A stretch of 64,000 nt of DNA from Carnobacterium divergens DSM 20623 (GCF_000744255.1 NZ_JQLO01000001.1:558001-622000); one strand, 5' to 3'. Shown: positions 10,650 through 19,881, counted from the stretch's first letter. Made by a program: numbers and translations. The notes: generated by a model not told the origin, from the letters alone.

Positions 10650-13199
10650 ATGAAAGAGAAATTCAAAAAAATAATGGAGGGTGTTTTGCAACATCTAACA
10701 CTGATCAAAATTATTTTTGTGGGGTTTGTTTCATTGTTTGTGGTCTTACAGGTCATAAAAATTGCTGCTGATATTAATTACCGTGATTTAAAGGAAAATT
10801 TATTTACGCAAAGTCCAGTAGCGATTGGTTTGATGTTGATTGCAGGGTTAATTGCTATTTTACCGATGATGATTTATGATTTTACAATCGTTGAATTGTT
10901 ACCTGGAAAGTTTAGTAAAAAGCATATTTTTACCTCTGGATGGATTACCAATACATTTACGAATATTGGTGGATTTGGTGGATTTTTAGGGGCTTCGTTA
11001 AGAGCAACTTTCTATGGTGAAGGTGCGAGTCATAAAGAGATTCTTATTGCCATTTCAAAAATCGCCGTTTTCTTATTGTCAGGGTTATCAATCTTATCTT
11101 TAGTTGCTTTAGGCAGTTTTTCTTTACCAGGATATGGGGAAGGTTTTCGTCATTACTGGCCATGGTTAGTTGGTGGAGGATTATATTTCCCTATTTTATT
11201 TACTTTTACGAAAATAAAAAGTAAAACATTGTTTACTGATTTGCCATTAAAACGTGAATTTAAATTGATTGTCGGCTCTGTGTTAGAATGGAGCGGGGCA
11301 ATGGGATGTTTTATTTTGATTGGATATCTATTACAAGAACCCATTCAGTTAGGGCAAGTTTTCCCATTATTTGTGATTGCCTCGATTATTGGGATTGTAT
11401 CAATGGTGCCAGGAGGCGTTGGAACCTTTGATGTCTTTATGATTTACGGGTTAGGACAATTAGGGGTCTCGAAAGAGTTAGCTGTTGTGTGGCTCTTGTT
11501 TTATCGAATTTTTTACTACATTATTCCATTTTTTATTGGAATTTCATTTTTCACTCACGATGGCGCACAAAAAATTAATCGCTACCTAGATGGTTTACCT
11601 AAGCAATTTATTCAAAAGGTTGCTCATGGCTTTTTAGTTGTTTTTGTTTATTCATCGGGAATTATGATGATTTTAATTTCAACAGTGCCTAATTTAGCGT
11701 TTAACAGCCACTTATTTGCTAGGCTTTATCCATTTACTTTCTTCTTTCTTACTCAATTGAGCAATGTGATTTTTGGTTTCTTATTGTTAGGCTTAGCCCG
11801 TGGCATTGAAGGGAAGGTAAAAAAAGCTTATTGGCCTACGATTATTATTTTAGGTTTTGGTATTTTAAATACACTAACCAAAGACTTTTCTTGGGGATTA
11901 ACGATTTTTTTAGGAATCGTTATTGTGTGTGTGTATCTATCTAGGCATGAATTTTATCGAAATAAACTTGTTTATTCTTGGGGAAAAGCTTTATTAGATG
12001 GCGCTGTTTTATTTGGTAGTTTGTTATTGTATATTTTAGTTGGCTACTTCAATTCGCCAAGATTCCATCACCGTCGACCGATTCTATTCCATTCTTCACT
12101 ATTTCCAACTGGTCACGTTTGGCTAGCGGGGTTAATTGGCGTTGTGATTGGTTTAATCAGCTTAGCCATTGTCATTAGTTACTTGATGCGGTCAAAATTG
12201 AAAATTGGGGTTTCACTGGATGAGGAACGTTTAAAAGCGGTCATTAATCAGTTTGGTGGAAATGAAGTGAGTCATTTGGCCTTTTTACGAGATAAATATT
12301 TTTATTACTATGGCGAAGACCAAGTAGTTTTCCAATTTCGTCAAGAAGCCGATAAATTAGTCGTGATGGGAGAACCTATTGGAGATTCCTCTTTATTTGA
12401 AAAAGCCATTGTCGATTTTATGGATGTAGCCGATCAATTTGGTTACTCAGTAGTATTTTATGAAGTAAGTGGTTCATTGGTGATGATTTTACATGAACTT
12501 GGCTATGACTTTATGAAGGTTGGAGAGGAAGGACATGTTTCTTTACCCGAATTTACCTTGTCTGGGAAAAAACGAAGAGCCGAACGGGCTCTTGTGAATA
12601 AAATTGAACGGGAAGGCTATCTATTTGAAATGCTTCAACCGCCTTTTTCTGCAAGTCAGTTTGAAGAATTAAAACAGATTTCTGACGAATGGTTAGAAAA
12701 ACGAACTGAAAAAGGTTTTTCTCTTGGATTTTATGATGAGTTCTATTTAAATCAAGCTGAAATTGCGGTTGTGAAGACGCCTGAAGGACAGTTGATTGCG
12801 TTTGCTTCAATGATGCCAACAGGGTCAGATGAATTGATTTCGATTGATTTAATGCGTTATAAAACAAAAGAAGCACCTAATGGTGTAATGGATTATTTAT
12901 TTATCAAACTATTTGAATACAATCAAGAACTCGGGTTCCAAGCCTTTAATATGGGCATGGCACCTCTCTCAAATGTTGGAGCGACGCGTTATAGTTTTAT
13001 TAGTGAACGAATTGCAGGGTTGCTTTATCGCTTTGGGACGAAATTGTATGGCTTTCAAGGTTTACGTCACTACAAAGAAAAATACGTGACTACTTGGATT
13101 CCTAAATATGTTGCTTTTAGGAAAAAAAGTTCGATTCTCTTTACGATGTTGCAATTAGTTACCTTAGTAGGAAAAAAACGTCAAATTGATATAAAATAA
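10650..13199 (+). CDS. mprF: Phosphatidylglycerol lysyltransferase / flippase MprF
   Basis: MprF adds an amino acid, usually lysine, from aminoacyl-tRNA to phosphatidylglycerol and flips the product outward, lowering the surface charge and giving resistance to cationic peptides. The 849-residue protein has about 14 hydrophobic segments in residues 15-520 (flippase and synthase-membrane part). A soluble C-terminal GNAT-like catalytic domain covers about 530-849. Recognisable pieces are PGGVGTFD in the membrane part and GYDFMKVGEEGHVSL, FNMGMAPLSNVG and GLRHYKEKYVTTW in the synthase. The ribosome binding site is GGAGGA. It may continue into comN, 29 bp downstream. Confidence 0.95.
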   Translation: MKEKFKKIMEGVLQHLTLIKIIFVGFVSLFVVLQVIKIAADINYRDLKENLFTQSPVAIGLMLIAGLIAILPMMIYDFTIVELLPGKFSKKHIFTSGWITNTFTNIGGFGGFLGASLRATFYGEGASHKEILIAISKIAVFLLSGLSILSLVALGSFSLPGYGEGFRHYWPWLVGGGLYFPILFTFTKIKSKTLFTDLPLKREFKLIVGSVLEWSGAMGCFILIGYLLQEPIQLGQVFPLFVIASIIGIVSMVPGGVGTFDVFMIYGLGQLGVSKELAVVWLLFYRIFYYIIPFFIGISFFTHDGAQKINRYLDGLPKQFIQKVAHGFLVVFVYSSGIMMILISTVPNLAFNSHLFARLYPFTFFFLTQLSNVIFGFLLLGLARGIEGKVKKAYWPTIIILGFGILNTLTKDFSWGLTIFLGIVIVCVYLSRHEFYRNKLVYSWGKALLDGAVLFGSLLLYILVGYFNSPRFHHRRPILFHSSLFPTGHVWLAGLIGVVIGLISLAIVISYLMRSKLKIGVSLDEERLKAVINQFGGNEVSHLAFLRDKYFYYYGEDQVVFQFRQEADKLVVMGEPIGDSSLFEKAIVDFMDVADQFGYSVVFYEVSGSLVMILHELGYDFMKVGEEGHVSLPEFTLSGKKRRAERALVNKIEREGYLFEMLQPPFSASQFEELKQISDEWLEKRTEKGFSLGFYDEFYLNQAEIAVVKTPEGQLIAFASMMPTGSDELISIDLMRYKTKEAPNGVMDYLFIKLFEYNQELGFQAFNMGMAPLSNVGATRYSFISERIAGLLYRFGTKLYGFQGLRHYKEKYVTTWIPKYVAFRKKSSILFTMLQLVTLVGKKRQIDIK

Positions 13200-13228
13200 C
13201 GAAGAAGTTCTAAAAAGGAGGCGCATAG

Positions 13229-13510
13229 TTGACGATGGATTCATTTGTTGAGTACGAACGATACACCCCATGGTTATCTTTAAAAATTAAAGAGTTTCAT
13301 AAACTAGGTTACTCACAAATCAATGAAGAAGATTTATGGCGCTATCTCACTCGTTTTAGCTGGAAAAGAAAAACACCTGAACATTATTATCAACAAATTT
13401 CGCAAATTTGTAAATTGTCTCCAAATGATTATTTAGATTTTGCATCTTTAGAGGCCCAAATTTATAAGGTAGATTCTTTAGACTTAATGGAAATTGATGA
13501 TTTATTGTAA
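13229..13510 (+). CDS. comN: ComN-family post-transcriptional regulator
   Basis: This 93-residue soluble, charged protein contains the pattern WLSLKIKEFHKLGYSQINEEDLW..., which resembles Bacillus ComN (YrzD; Pfam Post_transc_reg). ComN promotes comE mRNA accumulation and localises with DivIVA. Bacillus comN lies in the same tgt-yajC-secDF neighbourhood, which supports the call. The TTG start at 13229 is 7 bp from AAGGAGG (13215-13221). The ATG two codons later (13235) is an alternative with poorer spacing. I recognise the family by similarity, not by catalytic residues. Confidence 0.75.
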   Translation: MTMDSFVEYERYTPWLSLKIKEFHKLGYSQINEEDLWRYLTRFSWKRKTPEHYYQQISQICKLSPNDYLDFASLEAQIYKVDSLDLMEIDDLL

Positions 13511-13551
13511 AAGAAGGCGACTGTCAAAAAAACAGTCTCCTTCTTTTTTTG
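13510..13551 (+). terminator. Terminator after comN
   Basis: AGAAGGCGACTGT and ACAGTCTCCTTCT form an almost perfect stem, followed by a T run. Confidence 0.85.
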
Positions 13552-13603
13552 TTAAATTGTGAAAAAGTTTCATATTTAAAAAAACAAATAAAAACTTTTT
13601 TAT

Positions 13604-13621
13604 TTGTGAATACCCTTACAA
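13604..13621 (+). promoter_or_regulatory. Rex-type operator, upstream copy
   Basis: TTGTGAA-TACC-CTTACAA matches the Rex consensus TTGTGAA-N4-TTCACAA with a perfect left arm and 5 of 7 bases on the right. It lies about 77 bp upstream of the adhE -35 box. Confidence 0.55.
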
Positions 13622-13672
13622 TTTTGTTATTTGAATACTCTTTTATCCTTGTAATGTAAAGCTAAATACAAC

Positions 13673-13690
13673 TAGTGAAAATAATCACAA
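13673..13690 (+). promoter_or_regulatory. Rex-type operator, middle copy
   Basis: TAGTGAA-AATA-ATCACAA matches 6 of 7 bases in each arm of the Rex consensus. It ends 7 bp before the adhE -35 box. Confidence 0.65.
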
Positions 13691-13697
13691 AAAACTA

Positions 13698-13726
13698 TTT
13701 ACAAAATTAAAAAAACGTTGTATGAT
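13698..13726 (+). promoter_or_regulatory. adhE promoter
   Basis: The -35 TTTACA (13698-13703), a 17-bp spacer and the -10 TATGAT (13721-13726) precede adhE. The leader is about 55 nt, with AGGAGG before the ATG. Confidence 0.8.
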
Positions 13727-13730
13727 GTTC

Positions 13731-13748
13731 TTGTGAAGAAGTTAACAA
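13731..13748 (+). promoter_or_regulatory. Rex-type operator at the adhE transcription start
   Basis: TTGTGAA-GAAG-TTAACAA has a perfect left arm and 6 of 7 bases in the right arm. It starts 5 bp after the -10, so a bound repressor would block initiation. Confidence 0.75.
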
Positions 13749-13789
13749 ACTAAAAATAAAATGTTAGTCACTATAGGAGGAACCTACAA

Positions 13790-16393
13790 ATGGTTAAAGC
13801 TAAAGTAGAAACACAAGTTGCAGAAGAAAACAATGTTCAAACAATGATTGATGGATTAGCAAGCAAAGGACTAGAAGCATTAAAAATCCTTGAAACATTC
13901 GATCAAGAAAAAGTTGACTACATTGTCCATCAAATGGCACTAGCTGGATTAGAACAACATATGCCATTGGCTAAAATGGCTGTTGAAGAAACGGGCCGTG
14001 GTATTTATGAAGATAAATGTATTAAAAACATGTTTGCGACTGAATCTATTTGGAATTCAATCAAACACAATAAAACAGTTGGTGTTATTAGCGACGACGA
14101 ACAAACTCAACTAATGGAAGTTGCAGCTCCAGTTGGAATCGTTTGTGGCGTTACTCCTGTGACAAATCCAACATCAACAACTATGTTTAAAGCGATGATT
14201 TCAATTAAAACGCGTAACCCAATTATTTTTGCTTTCCATCCATCAGCTCAAAAATGTTCAGCTGAAGCAGCTCGTATTCTTTACGAAGCAGCTATCAAAG
14301 CAGGAGCGCCTGAAGGATGTATCCAATGGGTTGAATACCCATCACTTGAAGCAACAAGCACATTAATGAACCACCCAGACATTGCGATCGTTTTAGCAAC
14401 AGGTGGATCAGGGATGGTAAAATCAGCTTATTCAACTGGTAAACCAGCACTTGGCGTAGGCCCAGGAAATGTTCCAAGTTATATTGAAAAAACTGCAAAA
14501 ATTAAACGTGCTGTTAATGACGTAATTGCATCAAAATCATTTGATAATGGAATGATTTGTGCCTCAGAGCAAGCCGTAATCGTAGATGCTGAAATTTACG
14601 ACGAAGTAAAAGCTGAATTTGAAAGACATCAAGTATATGTAGTAAAAGCTAAAGAATTAGCAAAATTAGAAGCCGTTGTAATGAACGAAGGAAAATATGC
14701 TGTAAACGCAGCAATCGTTGGGAAATCTGCTTATGAAATTGCTAAATTAGCAGGGATTAAAGTGCCAGAAAGAACTAAAATCTTAATTGCTGAATTAGAT
14801 GGTGCTGGCGCTGACTATCCATTGTCACGTGAAAAATTATCACCAGTATTGGCGATGATGAAAGCAGAAAGCACTAAACATGCCTTTGAATTATGTGAAA
14901 CAATGTTAGAACTTGGTGGTCTAGGTCATTCAGCAGCAATTCACACATTAGATGACAACTTAGCACGTGAATTTGGTATTCAAATGAAAGCTTGTCGTAT
15001 CCTTGTAAACTCTCCAACTGCGCAAGGTGGGATTGGTGATTTATACAACAACATGATTCCATCACTAACACTAGGTTGTGGATCTTATGGTAAAAACTCA
15101 ATTTCAAAAAATGTTTCAACAATCAACTTATTGAATATTAAAACAATCGCGAAACGGAGAAAAAATATGCAATGGTTTAGACTTCCTTCAAGAGTATACT
15201 TCGAAAAAAATTCAGTACAATATTTACAAAAAATGGAAAATGTTGAACGCGTCTTCTTAGTATGTGATCCAGGAATGGTTCAATTCGGATACGCTGACTT
15301 AGTAATGAAAGAACTATACAAACGTCAAAATAACGTTAAAATCGAAGTCTTCTCACAAGTAGAGCCAAACCCATCTTCAAACACCGTTAAAGCAGGTACA
15401 GAAGCAATGATCGCCTTTGAACCAGATACAATCATTGCACTTGGTGGTGGATCTGCAATGGATGCGGCTAAAGGTATGTGGTTATTCTATGAAAAACCAG
15501 AAACTGAATTCTTTGGAGCAAAACAAAAATTCTTAGATATCAGAAAACGTACGTACAAAATTCCATCATTAACAAAAACACAATTTGTATGTATCCCAAC
15601 AACTTCAGGAACAGGTTCAGAAGTAACACCATTTGCAGTAATTACAGATAGTGAAACACATGTGAAATACCCATTAGCCGACTACGCGTTAACACCAGAC
15701 GTAGCGATTATTGATTCACAATTCGTGATGAGTGTTCCTAAATCAGTAACTGCTGACACAGGTATGGACGTATTAACTCACGCAATCGAGTCGTATGTAT
15801 CTGTCATGGCAAGTGACTATACTCGTGGACTAAGCTTACAAGCAATCAAATTAGTTTTTGAAAACCTACGTGATTCTTATAATACAGCAAATGAAGAAGC
15901 AAGAGAAAAAATGCATAATGCGTCAACAATGGCTGGTATGGCTTTTGCCAATGCCTTCCTAGGAATTAACCACTCAATTGCCCACAAAATTGGTGGAGAG
16001 TATAATATTCCTCATGGTCGTACAAATGCGATCCTAATGCCACATGTTATTCGTTATAATGCTAAAGATCCTTCAAAACACGCTTTATTCCCTAAATACG
16101 AATATTTCCGTGCAGATGAAGACTATGCTGATATTGCTCGCTTTATGGGCTTCAAAGGCAACTCAACAGCTGAATTAGTTGAATCACTTGTTCAAGAAAT
16201 CATCAAATTAGGTAAAGATTTGAACATTGATATGAGTCTAAAAGGTCAAGGTGTCACTCAAGCGACATTAGATACAACCGTAGATCGTATGGCAGAATTA
16301 GCTTTCGAAGATCAATGTACAACAGCAAATCCAAAAGAACCATTAATCGTTGAATTACGCCAAATTATTATTGATTCATATATTGGTGAATAA
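13790..16393 (+). CDS. adhE: Bifunctional acetaldehyde-CoA / alcohol dehydrogenase AdhE
   Basis: AdhE reduces acetyl-CoA to acetaldehyde and on to ethanol, regenerating two NAD+ during fermentation. The N-terminal aldehyde dehydrogenase half (about 1-450) has the nucleotide segment ATGGSGMVKSAYSTGKPALGV split around residues 205-225 and the catalytic-cysteine region FDNGMICASEQA. The C-terminal iron-dependent alcohol dehydrogenase half (about 460-867) has ALGGGSAMDAAKGMW, TTSGTGSEVTPFAVI and the metal-site histidines of GINHSIAHKIGG and IPHGRTNAI. The length of 867 residues is standard. It forms a single-gene unit with a strong ribosome binding site and a promoter overlapped by Rex-type operators, so induction at high NADH is likely. 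Confidence 0.98.
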   Translation: MVKAKVETQVAEENNVQTMIDGLASKGLEALKILETFDQEKVDYIVHQMALAGLEQHMPLAKMAVEETGRGIYEDKCIKNMFATESIWNSIKHNKTVGVISDDEQTQLMEVAAPVGIVCGVTPVTNPTSTTMFKAMISIKTRNPIIFAFHPSAQKCSAEAARILYEAAIKAGAPEGCIQWVEYPSLEATSTLMNHPDIAIVLATGGSGMVKSAYSTGKPALGVGPGNVPSYIEKTAKIKRAVNDVIASKSFDNGMICASEQAVIVDAEIYDEVKAEFERHQVYVVKAKELAKLEAVVMNEGKYAVNAAIVGKSAYEIAKLAGIKVPERTKILIAELDGAGADYPLSREKLSPVLAMMKAESTKHAFELCETMLELGGLGHSAAIHTLDDNLAREFGIQMKACRILVNSPTAQGGIGDLYNNMIPSLTLGCGSYGKNSISKNVSTINLLNIKTIAKRRKNMQWFRLPSRVYFEKNSVQYLQKMENVERVFLVCDPGMVQFGYADLVMKELYKRQNNVKIEVFSQVEPNPSSNTVKAGTEAMIAFEPDTIIALGGGSAMDAAKGMWLFYEKPETEFFGAKQKFLDIRKRTYKIPSLTKTQFVCIPTTSGTGSEVTPFAVITDSETHVKYPLADYALTPDVAIIDSQFVMSVPKSVTADTGMDVLTHAIESYVSVMASDYTRGLSLQAIKLVFENLRDSYNTANEEAREKMHNASTMAGMAFANAFLGINHSIAHKIGGEYNIPHGRTNAILMPHVIRYNAKDPSKHALFPKYEYFRADEDYADIARFMGFKGNSTAELVESLVQEIIKLGKDLNIDMSLKGQGVTQATLDTTVDRMAELAFEDQCTTANPKEPLIVELRQIIIDSYIGE

Positions 16394-16405
16394 GAAAAAA
16401 TTAAG

Positions 16406-16450
16406 CAGAATGAACTTTCCTAAAAAGAAAGTTCATTCTGTTTTTATTTA
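16406..16450 (+). terminator. Terminator after adhE
   Basis: CAGAATGAACTTTC pairs perfectly with GAAAGTTCATTCTG across a 7-base loop, followed by TTTTTATTT. Confidence 0.95.
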
Positions 16451-16504
16451 TTAGCTAATTTAATGAAATAAGTTAGTAAATTTAGCGTTAAAAAAGAATA
16501 AATC

Positions 16505-16558
16505 TTGATATTTTAATAGATTTTCGATATGATAATAGTAAAAATTAGGGAAACCTAA
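16505..16558 (+). promoter_or_regulatory. Promoter and DtxR/MntR-type operator of the Mn uptake operon
   Basis: The -35 TTGATA (16505-16510), a 17-bp spacer and the -10 TATGAT (16528-16533) form the promoter. At the expected transcription start lies TTAGG-GAAA-CCTAA (16545-16558), a perfect 5-bp inverted repeat in AT-rich flanks of the kind bound by DtxR-family regulators. It is probably the operator for the regulator encoded next. Confidence 0.7.
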
Positions 16559-16593
16559 AAATAAATTTCCTTAAAAGAAAGGTGAAGCATAAA

Positions 16594-17241
16594 ATGACAC
16601 CCAATAAAGAAGACTATTTAAAAATTATATTTGAATTAGGCGGAGCCAATCAAAAAATAAATAATAAACAAATTGTAACTGGTTTAAGTGTTTCAGCAGC
16701 ATCTGTTAGTGAGATGATGTCGAAATTACTAAAAGAAGGCTACATTGACCATACTCCTTATCAAGGAGCACAATTGACAGAAGCTGGTTTACATGAAGCC
16801 AGTATTTTAGTACGCAAGCATCGCTTGTGGGAAGTCTTTTTAGTTGAACATTTAGGTTTTTCTTGGAATGAAGTCCATGACGAAGCAGAAGTTTTGGAGC
16901 ATGTAACGTCTTCTAATCTAGCGAATCATTTAGAAGAATACCTAAATTTCCCAGCCAACTGTCCTCATGGCGGAGTAATTCCTGATAAACAAGGGAAGAT
17001 TATCGAAAGTCCACTACAAACCTTAGTAGAAATGTCAGTAGATACAGATGTGAAAATTCAGCGAGTATTAGATGATCGTGAATTGTTAGATTATTTAGTG
17101 ACAGTAGGAATTAACATTGGAGACCAATGTCGAATTACTGAAATAGGTGCTTATGAAGGGCCAATTACATTAACTAAAGATGGGCAGGCCATTCAGATTA
17201 GCTATAAAGCAGCCTGCAATTTATTTATTCAACCATTATAA
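16594..17241 (+). CDS. mntR: DtxR/MntR family metal-dependent transcriptional regulator
   Basis: This 215-residue protein has a winged helix at the N-terminus (KEDYLKIIFELG, VSAASVSEMMSKLLKEGYI), then the metal-binding dimerisation domain (RKHRLWEVFLVEHLGF, DEAEVLEHVTS, CPHGGVIP). A C-terminal FeoA/SH3-like domain covers about 150-215. This three-domain layout matches ScaR, SloR and EfaR, which repress manganese uptake when Mn(II) is bound. The start ATG 16594 is 9 bp after AAAGGTG; the GTG at 16582 lies inside that site. It heads an operon with the transporter and probably controls it and itself through the palindrome upstream. Confidence 0.93.
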   Translation: MTPNKEDYLKIIFELGGANQKINNKQIVTGLSVSAASVSEMMSKLLKEGYIDHTPYQGAQLTEAGLHEASILVRKHRLWEVFLVEHLGFSWNEVHDEAEVLEHVTSSNLANHLEEYLNFPANCPHGGVIPDKQGKIIESPLQTLVEMSVDTDVKIQRVLDDRELLDYLVTVGINIGDQCRITEIGAYEGPITLTKDGQAIQISYKAACNLFIQPL

Positions 17242-17259
17242 AGTAGGAGGAGAGATTAA

Positions 17260-18186
17260 ATGAAAAAAAACTATCTTCTTATCTTAATAGGACTCAGTTT
17301 GTTAGTGATGGTTGGTTGTCAAAATAATTCTTCTCAAAAAGATTCGAATAAGCTACAAGTCGTAGCGACAACCACAATGTTAACCGATTTAGTTGAAAAT
17401 ATCGGTGGAGATAAAGTTCAAGTTAACGGACTAATGGGGCCAGGGATCGACCCACATCTCTATCAAGCAAGTGCAAAAGATGTTACTAAAATGCAGACAG
17501 CAGATGTTGTGGTGCATAATGGTTTGCATTTAGAAGGTAAGATGGGAGACGTTTTTGAAGCGTTAAATAAACGAGGCAAAAACGTCATCAAAATTGAAAA
17601 CGGTCTTGATAAAACTAAATTACTCAAGTCAGAAGACAATTCTAGTCAACCAGACCCACATATTTGGTTCGACGTCTCCATGTGGCAACAAGGAGCCAAA
17701 GAAGTTGCTAAAGGATTGATTCAAGCAGATCCAAAAAATCAAGCGACCTATCAAACAAATTTAGATCGTTATCTCGCAGAATTGGTTGAATTAGATCAAT
17801 ACATGATGAATAAGGTTCAAGAGTTGCCAAAAGAAAAACGAATCTTAGTGACCGCCCATGATGCCTTTCGTTATTTTGGTCAACGCTACGATTTTGAAGT
17901 AGTCGGATTACAAGGAATCAGCACGCAAGCAGAAGCAGGTACCGGAGATATGCGGAAATTGGCTGATTTTATTGTGAAACACCAAATCAAAGCGGTTTTT
18001 GTCGAATCATCCGTCCCTACCAAAACGATTGAAGCGTTACAAGCGGCAACAAAAGCAAAAGGCTTTGACGTAAAAATCGGTGGCGAGTTGTATTCAGATT
18101 CTTTAGGAGATGAAAAACACGATACGGCCACTTATATCAAAACATTAAAAGCAAATACAGATACAATTGTGAATGCATTAAAATAA
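17260..18186 (+). CDS. mntA: Manganese ABC transporter substrate-binding lipoprotein
   Basis: This is a cluster A-I (ZnuA/PsaA-like) solute-binding protein of 308 residues. The signal peptide ends in a lipobox with the lipidated cysteine at about residue 20 (VMVGCQ). Likely metal ligands are the histidines in GIDPHLYQ and PDPHIWFD, the glutamate in VESSVP and the aspartate near LYSDSLG. A His-His-Glu-Asp set is typical of Mn-binding members, and no His-rich zinc loop is present. It lies 18 bp after the DtxR-type regulator and before the ATPase and permease genes, which fixes its role in Mn(II) capture at the cell surface. Confidence 0.93.
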   Translation: MKKNYLLILIGLSLLVMVGCQNNSSQKDSNKLQVVATTTMLTDLVENIGGDKVQVNGLMGPGIDPHLYQASAKDVTKMQTADVVVHNGLHLEGKMGDVFEALNKRGKNVIKIENGLDKTKLLKSEDNSSQPDPHIWFDVSMWQQGAKEVAKGLIQADPKNQATYQTNLDRYLAELVELDQYMMNKVQELPKEKRILVTAHDAFRYFGQRYDFEVVGLQGISTQAEAGTGDMRKLADFIVKHQIKAVFVESSVPTKTIEALQAATKAKGFDVKIGGELYSDSLGDEKHDTATYIKTLKANTDTIVNALK

Positions 18187-18207
18187 AAAAGTAAGCAGGT
18201 GAAAAAA

Positions 18208-18969
18208 ATGGAGCAAACTAAACAAGCAATTTCGATTCAGCAATTAACGGTTGCTTATGATGAAAAACCGGTTCTTTGGAATGTCAGTTTGGATATACCT
18301 AAAGGACAATTAACAGCGATTATCGGTCCGAATGGAGCAGGAAAAACAACCTTAATTAAAGCCATTATCAATTTAATTAAACCAGTTGCAGGTGAAGTAA
18401 CCTTTCAATTTAAAAACCAAATGCAGCAAAGTTATCAATCAAGTAAAAATTTGGTTGCCTATGTTCCACAAAATGGAAGCGTTGATTGGGATTTTCCAGC
18501 AACGGTAATAGATGTCGTTGTAATGGGGCGTTATGGACATCTTGGGTGGTTTAAACGTCCTAAAAAAGCTGATTTTGACTTAGCTAAAAAAATGCTAGAA
18601 AAAGTAGGGATGACTGAATTTTCAACTCGCCAAATTAGTCAGTTATCTGGAGGTCAACGTCAGCGTGTTTTCTTAGCACGCGCGCTTGTACAAGAAGCGG
18701 AAATTTATTTGATGGATGAACCGTTTCAAGGAGTAGATGCCCAAACTGAAAAAATCATTATTGGTCTACTGAAAGAATTAAAAGATGAAGGCAAGACGAT
18801 TGTTGTGGTTCATCATGATTTACAAACCGTGCCAGAATACTTTGATAACGTTGTACTGGTCAATCAAGCTTTAGTCGCAACAGGTTCTGTAGAAAGTACC
18901 TTTACAGCCGAAAATATCGCAAAAACCTATCAAACCGCTGAAAGATTGCCAGAAGAGGTGGGGAAGTAG
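18208..18969 (+). CDS. mntB: Manganese ABC transporter ATP-binding protein
   Basis: This 253-residue ABC ATPase energises Mn uptake. Walker A GPNGAGKTT is at about residues 43-51, then a Q-loop (VPQNGSVDWDFP), the signature LSGGQRQR, Walker B IYLMDEPF and the H-loop histidine (VVVHHD). The start at ATG 18208 is 6 bp after AGGTG; the GTG at 18199 is part of that site. The stop codon is directly followed by the start of the first permease gene (TAGATG), indicating translational coupling. Confidence 0.95.
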   Translation: MEQTKQAISIQQLTVAYDEKPVLWNVSLDIPKGQLTAIIGPNGAGKTTLIKAIINLIKPVAGEVTFQFKNQMQQSYQSSKNLVAYVPQNGSVDWDFPATVIDVVVMGRYGHLGWFKRPKKADFDLAKKMLEKVGMTEFSTRQISQLSGGQRQRVFLARALVQEAEIYLMDEPFQGVDAQTEKIIIGLLKELKDEGKTIVVVHHDLQTVPEYFDNVVLVNQALVATGSVESTFTAENIAKTYQTAERLPEEVGK

Positions 18970-19881
18970 ATGACATTTTGGACTCTTTTTTCAGATTACA
19001 CTTTTCAAGTTGTGGCACTTGGATCAGCCTTATTGGGATTGCTGAGTGGCGTTATTGGTAGTTTTGCTGTGCTTAGAAAACAAAGCTTATTAGGGGATGC
19101 TGTAAGTCATGCTGCGCTACCAGGGATATGCTTAGCCTTTATGATTACGAATATTAAACAGACAGAAGTTTTATTGATAGGTGCTTTGATCTCAGGCTTA
19201 GTTGCAACATGGCTGATCATGAGCATTGTTAAGTACTCAAAAATAAAATTTGATAGTGCATTAGCTTTGATTACTTCCGTATTTTTTGGTTTAGGTATGG
19301 TTTTTCTAACCTATATTCAAAAAACGCCAGATGCAAATCAAGCAGGATTAAAAAGTTTTATTTTTGGTCAGTCCTCCACCTTATTAGTAGGTGATGTTAA
19401 ATGGATGCTAGGAATTGGGATGATTATTTTAGTATTAATCTTCCTATTTTGGAAAGAATTTAAATTAATTGCTTTTGATGAAGTATTTGCTAAAAGCATT
19501 GGTGTTCCAGTTCATGGCATTAGTATTTTATTATCAGCGATGACAGTCGTAACGATTATTATTGGACTGCAAACAGTTGGAGTTATTTTGATGAGTTCGT
19601 TATTAATCGGACCTGCTGTTGCCGCTAGACAATGGACGAATCGGTTAGCGGTGATGGTGAGTTTAGCAGCAGTTTTTGGTGGTGTTTCAGGGGTTTTAGG
19701 AACGGTCATTAGTTCCTTAGGTAAGCAAATTCCAACAGGACCAACAATCGTTGTTGTGATTAGTATGATTGTGCTGATTAGTTTAGTGATAGCACCAAAT
19801 CGTGGGATGTTGTGGAAATTAAAACAGCGTAGGCGTCAAAAAAAAGCATTGACTATCCGCTTAAATCAAGGAGGCGATTAG
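18970..19881 (+). CDS. mntC: Manganese ABC transporter permease (first)
   Basis: This 303-residue ABC-3 family membrane protein has eight to nine hydrophobic segments. It contains the family segment LGDAVSHAALPGICLAF and the ATPase-contact region around the cytoplasmic loop (FDEVFAKSIGVP). The C-terminus is basic (KQRRRQKKAL). It begins immediately after the ATPase stop codon. A second permease gene of the same family follows, as in Bacillus mntABCD, so the membrane part is likely a heterodimer. Confidence 0.93.
   Translation: MTFWTLFSDYTFQVVALGSALLGLLSGVIGSFAVLRKQSLLGDAVSHAALPGICLAFMITNIKQTEVLLIGALISGLVATWLIMSIVKYSKIKFDSALALITSVFFGLGMVFLTYIQKTPDANQAGLKSFIFGQSSTLLVGDVKWMLGIGMIILVLIFLFWKEFKLIAFDEVFAKSIGVPVHGISILLSAMTVVTIIIGLQTVGVILMSSLLIGPAVAARQWTNRLAVMVSLAAVFGGVSGVLGTVISSLGKQIPTGPTIVVVISMIVLISLVIAPNRGMLWKLKQRRRQKKALTIRLNQGGD

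Noticed and set aside
12553-12876. 107-codon antisense frame inside mprF
   Set aside because: It lies wholly within the conserved MprF catalytic domain and has no ribosome binding site.
13557-13574. A fourth full Rex site
   Set aside because: Only the left arm TTGTGAA matches; the right arm agrees poorly at the required spacing, so it is treated as a half-site.
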